The notes beneath the pieces are model-generated. The model worked only from the letters and a program-made list of their open reading frames with translations. It was not told the DNA's origin and ran no database searches. A stretch of DNA of 64,000 nucleotides from a bacterium (GTDB lineage Bacteria > Pseudomonadota > Gammaproteobacteria > UBA6186 > Azoamicaceae), in assembly GCA_027364575.1 (NCBI GenBank), contig DAHXPC010000005.1, positions 60,528 to 124,527 on the forward strand, read 5' to 3'. Within the stretch, counting starts at the first letter, position 1; each line of letters opens with the position of its first letter. This document shows, piece by piece, positions 1 through 6,303 of this stretch. A program made the position numbers and the translations under genes.

Positions 1-479
1 TGGCTATCCTTCTCTTCTAGCGTTTGCTCACCGTGGTTTGATAAAAAAACGATCCATTTTTCTGTATCGTGCAAAACCTGCTGAATAAGATTGCCAAATA
101 CATTTTCATTCCACTGAGTGATATCCACATCGACGGCTTTCACGCGATTCTCATAGGTGATAACTAAATTATGGGCGCTGCGTAATTTTAATCGTCGTTT
201 TTGCTCAGGCGGTAAAATAGGCGCATGAACTATTTGCTGAATGCCGGGGTTTTCTTGTTGAAAGAGGGAAAGTGTATGGGTGACAGCAAGGCTGATTTTT
301 TGATCGGGGGTAAATAATTGTAGTGAAAGTGGTTTATCGATTTTGGCCAGTAGAGAACGATTAGCTTTGCTGAGGGTGTTATATTGATTATGTGTGACAT
401 CGAAACGGAGGGGGTACCGATACCCTACCATGCATAGAATTAAGATCAACACAAATAAAGTTTTTTGGGTGATATTCAT
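1..479 (-). CDS. GldG-like ABC transporter auxiliary protein, N-terminal part (runs off the window)
   Basis: About 159 N-terminal residues are visible. The frame is open to the window edge. One hydrophobic segment follows the start (about residues 7-19), then a soluble, presumably periplasmic domain resembling the auxiliary component of gliding-type ABC systems (GldG, DUF4350/ABC_transp_aux). The ATG (477-479) overlaps the TGA of the upstream permease gene in an ATGA arrangement, so translation is probably coupled. With the next two genes it forms an ATPase, permease, auxiliary-protein operon on the minus strand. The substrate is unknown; the gliding name is historical and does not imply motility. 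The family call rests mainly on operon context and is moderate. Confidence 0.6.
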   Translation of the reverse strand, partial: MNITQKTLFVLILILCMVGYRYPLRFDVTHNQYNTLSKANRSLLAKIDKPLSLQLFTPDQKISLAVTHTLSLFQQENPGIQQIVHAPILPPEQKRRLKLRSAHNLVITYENRVKAVDVDITQWNENVFGNLIQQVLHDTEKWIVFLSNHGEQTLEEKDS

Positions 480-1240
480 AAGTTTTTCTTAAATTGCGAT
501 TCCTTGTCTAGGCGTTGGACGCTTAAGAAAAGGAAAATAAACGAAAAAAGGCCGTAATATAAGATATCTCGAGTATGGATGATTCCCGATAAGAAATTTT
601 TGCAATGGTACAATAAGGCAAATTCTTTTAACCCATGCAGAGCGGGATCTAAAAAATCCACGGACCACTCTAATAGGCTGAATAAAAACAAAACAATAAT
701 ACTCACCAGCATTGCCAATAAGGGTTCTTTTGAAAGGCTGGCAATAAAAAAGCTTAGGCTTAAATTTGCGCTTAGCAGCAATACTAACCCCAATACACCC
801 GATAGAAATTGCCCTATATCGATCTTATCGTGCAAGGTAATGAATAAAGGCATTAAAAGAACGGGTAATAATAAAAATAATTGCTTTAAAAAAGCGCCCA
901 AAAACTTACCGACAATAATGTCTGCCGAAGAAAGCGGCGCCATTATAAACAATTCTAAAGTATGAGTTTTTCTTTCGTGCGTTAGGCTATGGACGGCCAA
1001 AAGAGGGGTAATAAAGAAAAAAATTAGTGCAGTCCAGGCGAAGAGCGGATGTACCACGGCCTCCGTAATGCCGGGCATATTTGTATGCTCGAGTAACTGT
1101 TGCTGATGTTTCAGTATAAAATCTTCCATCAGCCAGTAAAAAATTAGGCCCAGGATAAATTGACAGAGCGCAAGCAATTTCCAGAGATGCCCGGTTTTAA
1201 AAGACTTTAAAAACTCATGTTGTGCAATGGTTAAAATCAT
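476..1240 (-). CDS. ABC-2 type transporter permease (GldF-like)
   Basis: This is a 254-residue integral membrane protein with about six hydrophobic segments, near residues 20-38, 65-85, 115-135, 145-165, 175-195 and 225-242. That is the normal architecture of an ABC-2 permease. The stretch THERKTHTLELFIMAPLS after the second segment is typical of the cytoplasmic loop of this family. The start overlaps the end of the ATPase gene by 26 bases, and its stop overlaps the ATG of the GldG-like gene, so the three products should form one exporter in the inner membrane. The exported substrate cannot be read from the sequence. Confidence 0.85.
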   Translation of the reverse strand: MILTIAQHEFLKSFKTGHLWKLLALCQFILGLIFYWLMEDFILKHQQQLLEHTNMPGITEAVVHPLFAWTALIFFFITPLLAVHSLTHERKTHTLELFIMAPLSSADIIVGKFLGAFLKQLFLLLPVLLMPLFITLHDKIDIGQFLSGVLGLVLLLSANLSLSFFIASLSKEPLLAMLVSIIVLFLFSLLEWSVDFLDPALHGLKEFALLYHCKNFLSGIIHTRDILYYGLFSFIFLFLSVQRLDKESQFKKNL

Positions 1241-1889
1241 AGAATAGATTGCCTGCAGTGCTAAATTGAATGATCTTATTGCAAATATTTTCTATCTCAT
1301 TCACATAATGGGTAGAGAGAATAATGGCGGCTTCCTTTTTATATTCCGTGAGTAGCCGTTGAAATCGATCAATTTGATTGCCATCTAAGCCTTGCGTGGG
1401 CTCATCTAGCAGTAAAATTGGCGGTCGGTGGATAATGGCTTGTGCTATACCCACTCTTTGCTTGAGTCCTTTAGATAATATGCCAATTAAATGATGTCGA
1501 TAGTCTTTTAGCTCAACTTCTTCGATTGCGTATTCAATGGCTTCTTTTATATCGGGCTTAGGGATCTGCCTTAGTTGACTGATAAATTTTAAGTATTCTT
1601 GTACGGTTAAGTCGTGATAGAGCGGAAGGCGATCTGGCAGAAAACCTATCTGTCGTTTGGCGGCTTGTTTATGTGTTTTTATATTTAGGCCCTTAATCCA
1701 TATTGAACCCCTGTCGGGTTGAATAAGGCCTGCTAACAAATTTAAGGTGGTGGTTTTCCCTGTGCCATTGGTGCCCAGCAAGGCTAAACATTCTCCAGCT
1801 TGCAGCGTGAAGCTTAGCTCAGTAAGCTTCAATTGAGGTTGGCGGACGTAGCCGATCTTTTCAACACGGATAAGGTTTATGTCTATCAT
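1215..1889 (-). CDS. ABC transporter ATP-binding protein (GldA-like)
   Basis: This 224-residue nucleotide-binding subunit has a Walker A motif GTNGTGKT at residues 39-46, a signature motif in the variant form LSKGLKQR near residue 138, and a Walker B followed by the D-loop in ILLLDEPTQGLD near residue 157. The H-loop His is in LSTHYVNE. It powers the adjacent permease. It is first in a three-gene minus-strand operon and lies back to back with the desaturase gene at 2016, so the 126-bp gap should hold both promoters. Confidence 0.9.
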   Translation of the reverse strand: MIDINLIRVEKIGYVRQPQLKLTELSFTLQAGECLALLGTNGTGKTTTLNLLAGLIQPDRGSIWIKGLNIKTHKQAAKRQIGFLPDRLPLYHDLTVQEYLKFISQLRQIPKPDIKEAIEYAIEEVELKDYRHHLIGILSKGLKQRVGIAQAIIHRPPILLLDEPTQGLDGNQIDRFQRLLTEYKKEAAIILSTHYVNEIENICNKIIQFSTAGNLFYDFNHCTT

Positions 1890-1961
1890 ATGGAAAGTAT
1901 AGCTATAGCGTGAAAAATAAAATAATTCAGTAAAAAGATTGGTTAGTTGAATATATCTCTA

Positions 1962-1981
1962 GTAAAAGAGACTAATTTTAC
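1962..1981. promoter_or_regulatory. Short inverted repeat upstream of the desaturase gene
   Basis: GTAAAA (1962-1967) and TTTTAC (1976-1981) form a 6-bp inverted repeat with an 8-base spacer, centred about 44 bases before the desaturase start. Desaturase genes are often under a TetR-type repressor (FabR, DesT), so it could be an operator, but it does not match the known E. coli FabR site. Low confidence. Confidence 0.2.
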
Positions 1982-2015
1982 GTAAACTGCAGCTAGCATA
2001 TGGAGGACCTCAAAT

Positions 2016-3203
2016 ATGTTTTATGGCATTTTAGATTTACCCTGGTGGGGATTTATTGTGGTAACTTTGGTGATGACTCATATTACCATTGCCGCGGTTA
2101 CTATTTTTCTACATAGAAATCAAGCGCATAGGGCGTTGGAATTGCATCCCATCGTCAGTCATTTTTTTAGGCTTTGGCTGTGGTTAACTACTGGGATGGA
2201 AACCAAAGCTTGGGCAGCTATTCATCGTAAGCATCATGCCAAATGCGATACCGCTGAAGATCCTCACAGCCCCCAAGTGCTTGGATTTTCAAAAGTCATG
2301 TGGGAAGGCGCCGAGCTTTACCGAAAAGAGGCTAAATGCCAAGAAACCCTCGATCGTTATGGACATGGCACACCAGATGACTGGATAGAACGGAACGTTT
2401 ATCTGCCCCATACCGCAAAGGGCGTTATTCTTATGTTAGTTATTAATCTTATGCTCTTTGGGGTCCCTGGATTAACCATCTGGGCAATTCAAATGGCCTG
2501 GATTCCTTTCTTTGCCGCGGGCATTGTCAATGGTGTTGGACATTATTGGGGATATCGTAATTTTGAATGCAGCGATGCCGCGACCAATGTTTTCCCTTGG
2601 GGCATCTTAATTGGGGGCGAAGAGCTGCACAATAATCACCATACCTATCCGACTTCTGCCAAGCTTTCGGTTAAGCCCTGGGAATTTGATATTGGCTGGG
2701 CCTATATTCGAACGCTGATGATATTTGGATTGGCTAAGGTTAAGCGCGTAGTCCCACAACCAAAAATCGTATCCGGAAAAGAGCAGATCGATACAGAAGG
2801 GTTACATGCATTGTTAACCAATCGTATTCAAGTGATGACGGCTTATTCTAAAGAGGTTATCTTGCCATTATTCAAGCAAGCAACCGAAAAAGCGTTACCG
2901 TTAGAACGAGATCTATTACAGCGAGCAAAATCTGCTTTAATTCGAGCTGATATTTTGATTGATGAGAATGGTCGACACTATTTAGAACAGCTTTTAGAAA
3001 AAAAATGTGTTATCCATGTTGTTTATCATTTTGGTGAACAGTTGAAATCTATTTGGAATCGAACGACTGCTACGCAAAAGGAACTGTTAGATGCATTGCA
3101 TGAATGGTGCCAAAAAGCGGAAGCGACCGGTATTCAGAACCTCCAAGAATTTGTCAATTACTTAAAAGGGTACACAATCCCTCAATCCGCCTTTTACAAA
3201 TAA
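2016..3203 (+). CDS. Membrane fatty-acid (acyl-CoA/acyl-lipid) desaturase
   Basis: The enzyme inserts a cis double bond into saturated acyl chains, using a di-iron centre in the inner membrane. The three histidine boxes are all present: HRNQAH near residue 33, HRKHH near residue 71 and HNNHHTYP near residue 205. Hydrophobic segments near residues 8-28, 130-155 and 155-170 match the stearoyl-CoA desaturase fold. The start is the ATG at 2016, behind a clear GGAGG at 2002-2006. At 395 residues it is longer than the catalytic core: a hydrophilic, helix-rich extension of about 140 residues follows the last His box and is seen in several proteobacterial homologues. It likely adjusts membrane fluidity. 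No redox partner gene is adjacent. Confidence 0.9.
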   Translation: MFYGILDLPWWGFIVVTLVMTHITIAAVTIFLHRNQAHRALELHPIVSHFFRLWLWLTTGMETKAWAAIHRKHHAKCDTAEDPHSPQVLGFSKVMWEGAELYRKEAKCQETLDRYGHGTPDDWIERNVYLPHTAKGVILMLVINLMLFGVPGLTIWAIQMAWIPFFAAGIVNGVGHYWGYRNFECSDAATNVFPWGILIGGEELHNNHHTYPTSAKLSVKPWEFDIGWAYIRTLMIFGLAKVKRVVPQPKIVSGKEQIDTEGLHALLTNRIQVMTAYSKEVILPLFKQATEKALPLERDLLQRAKSALIRADILIDENGRHYLEQLLEKKCVIHVVYHFGEQLKSIWNRTTATQKELLDALHEWCQKAEATGIQNLQEFVNYLKGYTIPQSAFYK

Positions 3204-3206
3204 AAA

Positions 3207-3241
3207 AACGGGTTTATACCCATGTTATCATTTGTTTTTTG
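3207..3241. terminator. Weak bidirectional terminator candidate
   Basis: Between the desaturase stop and the convergent gene at 3228 there is GGGT-TTAT-ACCC (a 4-bp stem), preceded by an A-run and followed by a T-rich stretch on the plus strand. The stem is short, so this is only a plausible shared terminator for the two convergent genes. Confidence 0.3.
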
Positions 3242-3959
3242 GCTTAAGATCATGCGCCTTATCTTGTATTAAGGAGGGCTGCATGATCTTTTTATTGTGT
3301 AATAAGCTATGGCCGGGTAAGAAGCTAGTCGGCCTTTCTGGTTTAGGCAAAAAACGTTTGGCAATATCGTGTATAAAGTCTTCTATTTTGTTTATCCAAT
3401 TGCCAAATGTTGAAACGCTTCTTTCCCCACGTTTTAAGATAGGCTGGTGATCTTTTAGGGCATCGGTTAGTTCCTGGCAATAATTAGAAAAACTGTTTAA
3501 TTCATGCTGAGCGGCTTGCGTTCTGTCTTCCCCTTTTAAATTATCATTAATATCAGTAAGCTTTATTTTTAAACGATTTTTTTGGGTTTCCACCGAACTT
3601 AAAGCAGCATAAACTTTCGTTGCCGCATTAAGCTCTCTTTCCTCACGTATAGAAAATTGATCTTTTTCTGCTATTTTTTGCGTAAACATATTCACTGTAT
3701 CAATAAAGGCTTGCTCTCTATTATCAACGGGCAATCCTTGCTTATCATATTTTAAGGGAGGATACGCACGCTGTATGGCTTCAGCCGCAGAAATTTTTTG
3801 TGCATCAAAGGCTTTATTTTTTGCCAGATTTTGATAGGGCTCTAAGAGAATGGAAGTGGGGAATTTTGCATTCATATACTGAGTATACTGTTTTCTGATT
3901 TCATCAATTACCTCAGATTTTTTAAATAATTCGCTGTAATCGGTTGCTTTAGAAGGCAT
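3228..3959 (-). CDS. Hypothetical protein, helical and hydrophilic
   Basis: I do not recognise this 243-residue protein. It has no signal peptide or membrane segment. The middle (about residues 90-170) is rich in Glu, Lys, Gln and Ala, with heptad-like spacing of hydrophobic residues, suggesting coiled-coil or helical-bundle structure. The C-terminus is basic and polar, ending in DKAHDLKPKNK. In Legionellales such orphan helical proteins are often Dot/Icm type IV substrates, but nothing in the sequence proves this and there are no secretion genes in the window. It is transcribed alone, convergent with the desaturase gene. Confidence 0.65.
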   Translation of the reverse strand: MPSKATDYSELFKKSEVIDEIRKQYTQYMNAKFPTSILLEPYQNLAKNKAFDAQKISAAEAIQRAYPPLKYDKQGLPVDNREQAFIDTVNMFTQKIAEKDQFSIREERELNAATKVYAALSSVETQKNRLKIKLTDINDNLKGEDRTQAAQHELNSFSNYCQELTDALKDHQPILKRGERSVSTFGNWINKIEDFIHDIAKRFLPKPERPTSFLPGHSLLHNKKIMQPSLIQDKAHDLKPKNK

Positions 3960-4047
3960 ACGTCTTATCTCCGTTTTCAGAACTGACTTTTTTAAATATA
4001 GCCGATGATAAGCTCACTCACACACTCATATTTTATCAATATCATAA

Positions 4048-4080
4048 TTGTACACTTATGTTTAGATTTAAAGTTGACAA
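4048..4080. promoter_or_regulatory. Probable BirA (biotin repressor) operator upstream of bioY
   Basis: The half-sites TTGTACACT (4048-4056) and AGTTGACAA (4072-4080) are inverted copies with 7 of 9 symmetric positions and a 15-base spacer. This closely follows the gammaproteobacterial BirA operator (TTGTAAACC, about 16 bases, GGTTTACAA). The right half contains the TTGACA -35 hexamer of the putative bioY promoter, so bound BirA-biotinyl-AMP would block RNA polymerase. The BirA encoded at 8415-9401 keeps its N-terminal winged-helix domain, as needed for repression. Confidence 0.7.
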
Positions 4081-4103
4081 TAAGATTGGAATTTTATTAT
4101 TCT
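4074..4103 (+). promoter_or_regulatory. Putative sigma-70 promoter of bioY
   Basis: A consensus -35 TTGACA (4074-4079) is followed after 18 bases by TATTCT (4098-4103). This predicts a start near 4110 and a leader of about 78 bases before the ATG at 4188. It overlaps the proposed BirA operator. Confidence 0.5.
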
Positions 4104-4187
4104 TATTTTTTCGCTTTTCCTTCACTCAATAATATTGATTCTAGGTCGAAGCGTATAAAGGACAGAATTTACAGGTTAAAAACACGT

Positions 4188-4724
4188 ATGGCATCTAAAA
4201 AATTTTTATCACTTAGTGATTTGGAAGTTATCTCTGTGATGGGGGGTGTTTTATTTTTGATTTTAACTTCACAAATGAGTATTCCTTTAAAACCGGTTCC
4301 TATTACATTACAAACGTTTGGGGTGATGCTGGTAGGCTTAACCTTTAAACGAAGTGCAGCGATAAAATCCATAATATTCTATTTACTTTTGGGTGCTATG
4401 GGTGCCCCTGTATTTGCTAATTTCCAGGGAGGTTATCACTGTTTAATGGGCCCTACAGGGGGATATTTATGGGGATTTCTTGCCGCTATCATTTTTATGA
4501 CAACTTTTAGAAAACATCTCCAGAACGAAAATCTTATTTATATTTTCATTAACTGTATGTTGGGAACCCTTATTATTCTTGCTTGTGGTTTTGGATGGCT
4601 TGGGAATTTTATGGGTTTTGAACAGGCTGTAAAATCTGGATTATTTCCTTTCTTAATTCCCGGATTCATTAAAATAATATTGGTGATGATATCCGTACGG
4701 TATTTGAAATTGATTCAGAATTAA
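4188..4724 (+). CDS. bioY: BioY biotin transporter substrate-binding subunit
   Basis: This is an integral membrane S component of the energy-coupling factor family that captures biotin. I place the start at the ATG at 4188 (178 residues); the longer open frame from 4005 has an AT-rich, non-conserved lead that contains the promoter. About six membrane segments are present. The family signature region reads GPTGGYLWG around residues 88-96, and the early segment SIPLKPVPITLQTFGVMLVG is typical of BioY. No EcfA or EcfT genes lie nearby, so it may work alone or with a shared energising module. The upstream BirA-like operator indicates repression by biotin. Confidence 0.9.
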   Translation: MASKKFLSLSDLEVISVMGGVLFLILTSQMSIPLKPVPITLQTFGVMLVGLTFKRSAAIKSIIFYLLLGAMGAPVFANFQGGYHCLMGPTGGYLWGFLAAIIFMTTFRKHLQNENLIYIFINCMLGTLIILACGFGWLGNFMGFEQAVKSGLFPFLIPGFIKIILVMISVRYLKLIQN

Positions 4725-4947
4725 TTCGATAGCTTCAGCCCCACCCTATTTGTTTTTAAATGATTAAATTTCTTGAAACGGCAAATAATAAAGCAGGAGT
4801 GACCCAAATTTAGAGTCACTAACTATTCACGGGAAAGCCCCGCTTAAAAGTTGAGTAATTGACTTTATGTTTTGGGTTCTATAAAATAACTTCTGTTTAT
4901 TCCTATTTGTTAAGATCATATAAATTAAAAAGATTAGGAGATGGCCT

Positions 4948-5726
4948 TTGACTTGGCAGCAAGCAAAAGAAATGTTACGACCCTTTCTGTTTGGCATTAA
5001 CGCCAATGAAGGCACGGATAATTGTGGGCATGTCGTTATAAGCGTAGACGCGCATTTCCGTGCAGGCCGGCATTTAGGTGGGCCTGCGGTACCGACTGAA
5101 TCTGCCAATATGTATTTACACCCTGCCACATCCAAGGAAAAAGGCCGTATAAAAATTATCCGTTCATTTACCAAAATGAAGCTCTTTTAGAACGCTGTGC
5201 CTTGTCGAATGAAAGTCCTACTGAAAGGCTTGACGTGAGTGGGGATATAGAGGTAATAGAATTGGATTTTGTCGCTCGACTTCAACCACATGATCAAGAA
5301 TATATTAAGCTTATGCGTGTCGATAGCAAAGCGGAAGATATAAAAGAACGTTTAAGAGGCTTACCGAGAAGAAAATCGGATGGTGCGGCGTTTGGCTTTA
5401 TTTTTTATACATGGGCGAATAATCATAAAGAAGGGCATGCTGCCAATTTTTATGTCGACAAAGAAAATAATATATTTTTTATTGATGCTCAAGGCCAAGA
5501 TGAGACAACTTGGATAGTAGCAGAACCCAATCTCACCCATTATCGATCGGAAATTTTTTATTTACAATCTATTCCTAAAGAAGAGTTTAGGCTTAAAAAA
5601 GAAAGCAGAAATGAACGTGCTCGCCTCAAACATTTTCGTTCAATCGCAACACGGTGTGACAAACTTAAAAGAAATTTTACATTCATGCTAGCATTAGCCT
5701 GTGGATATCTATGGTTGCCCATGTAA
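4948..5726 (+). pseudogene. Papain-fold (Tox-PL-like) toxin gene, disrupted by a frameshift
   Basis: Two frames together make one protein. The first (4948-5190, TTG start behind AGGAG at 4936-4940) carries the candidate catalytic Cys in TDNCGHVVISVDAHF. The second continues after a -1 shift at the A-run at 5138-5142 and carries EGHAANFYVD, then FFIDAQGQ. Cys, then Gly-His, then Asp-x-Gln is the order of the papain-like toxin/glutamine deamidase fold (PF15644-like). Upstream of the TTG at 5202 the second frame reads sensibly back to the A-run (YPFIYQNEALLERCALS), so the break is there and not between two genes. It may be a real loss, a sequencing error or, less likely, slippage. No immunity gene is evident. 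It sits directly before a REP-associated transposase. Confidence 0.6.
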
Positions 5727-5770
5727 AATCCGCTAAATTGCCGATATTCTTGTATTAAGCATTCAAATAT

Positions 5771-6280
5771 ATTGGCCGAATCTATGCTCGCAAAACCATT
5801 CGCATTCCAGGGTACAACTATAAAACGAATGGATATTATTTTGTAACATTTTGTACTGCGAATCGATTGACGCTGTTTGGAAATATAATAAATGGAAAAA
5901 TGCATTTAAATGACGCTGGGCGAATGGTGCATACAAAAATTGCAAACACGCCAAATTACTATCTTGATGTATGCACTGATATTTTTATTGTCATGCCCGA
6001 TCACGTTCACGCGGTGATTGTGTTGGATGGACAAGGGCGGACACGGCGGTCCGCCCCTACAGGTATTGGAATACCAAATCTTATTAAAAATATCAAAACC
6101 TATACAACCAGACGTTATATTCAGGGTGTTCGAAACAATCATTGGAAGCCGTTTTTAAAACGGTTATGGCAACGTGGATATTATGAGCATATTATTCGCA
6201 ATACCAATGATTTAAATAGGGTTCGTGAATATATAATCAATAACCCCACCACATACCATCTGGATAAAAAATCTGAATGA
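5771..6280 (+). CDS. REP-associated tyrosine transposase (RAYT, IS200-like Y1 family), start unclear
   Basis: The HUH single-strand nuclease motif is seen in MPDHVHAVIV, and the nucleophile is probably the Tyr in VREYIINNP near the C-terminus. The N-terminal match begins at RKTIRIPGYNY and GYYFVTFCTANR, upstream of the only canonical in-frame start (TTG at 5867). The frame is open from 5759 but has no ATG, GTG or TTG before 5867; the ATG at 5784 is out of frame. The gene has therefore lost its start or uses a rare one such as ATT at 5771. A REP palindrome is embedded in frame and encodes a loop with GRTRRSAPT. Related proteins mobilise REP sequences; a second REP copy lies just downstream in inverted orientation. 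Confidence 0.75.
   Translation: MGRIYARKTIRIPGYNYKTNGYYFVTFCTANRLTLFGNIINGKMHLNDAGRMVHTKIANTPNYYLDVCTDIFIVMPDHVHAVIVLDGQGRTRRSAPTGIGIPNLIKNIKTYTTRRYIQGVRNNHWKPFLKRLWQRGYYEHIIRNTNDLNRVREYIINNPTTYHLDKKSE
6035..6062 (+). repeat. REP palindrome copy 1 (inside the transposase gene)
   Basis: GGGCGGAC (6035-6042), loop ACGGCG, GTCCGCCC (6049-6056), then CTACAG. The 8-bp stem is perfect. It is read in frame as part of the transposase and shares 27 of 28 bases with copy 2 in reverse orientation at 6315-6342. Confidence 0.85.
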
Positions 6281-6303
6281 ATGTTGAAGTCTGATGGCTT
6301 TAT

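Noticed and set aside
4005..4187. N-terminal extension of BioY
   Set aside because: The extra 61 codons cover the promoter and the BirA-like operator and do not resemble BioY; the ATG at 4188 gives the family length.
4798..4822. Terminator after bioY (AGTGAC with GTCACT)
   Set aside because: The 6-bp stem has an 11-base loop and no T-run follows on either strand.
5138..5142. Programmed -1 frameshift in the papain-fold toxin gene
   Set aside because: Only five A residues are present and no full X XXY YYZ slippery heptamer or clear downstream stimulator is seen; gene decay or sequence error is simpler.
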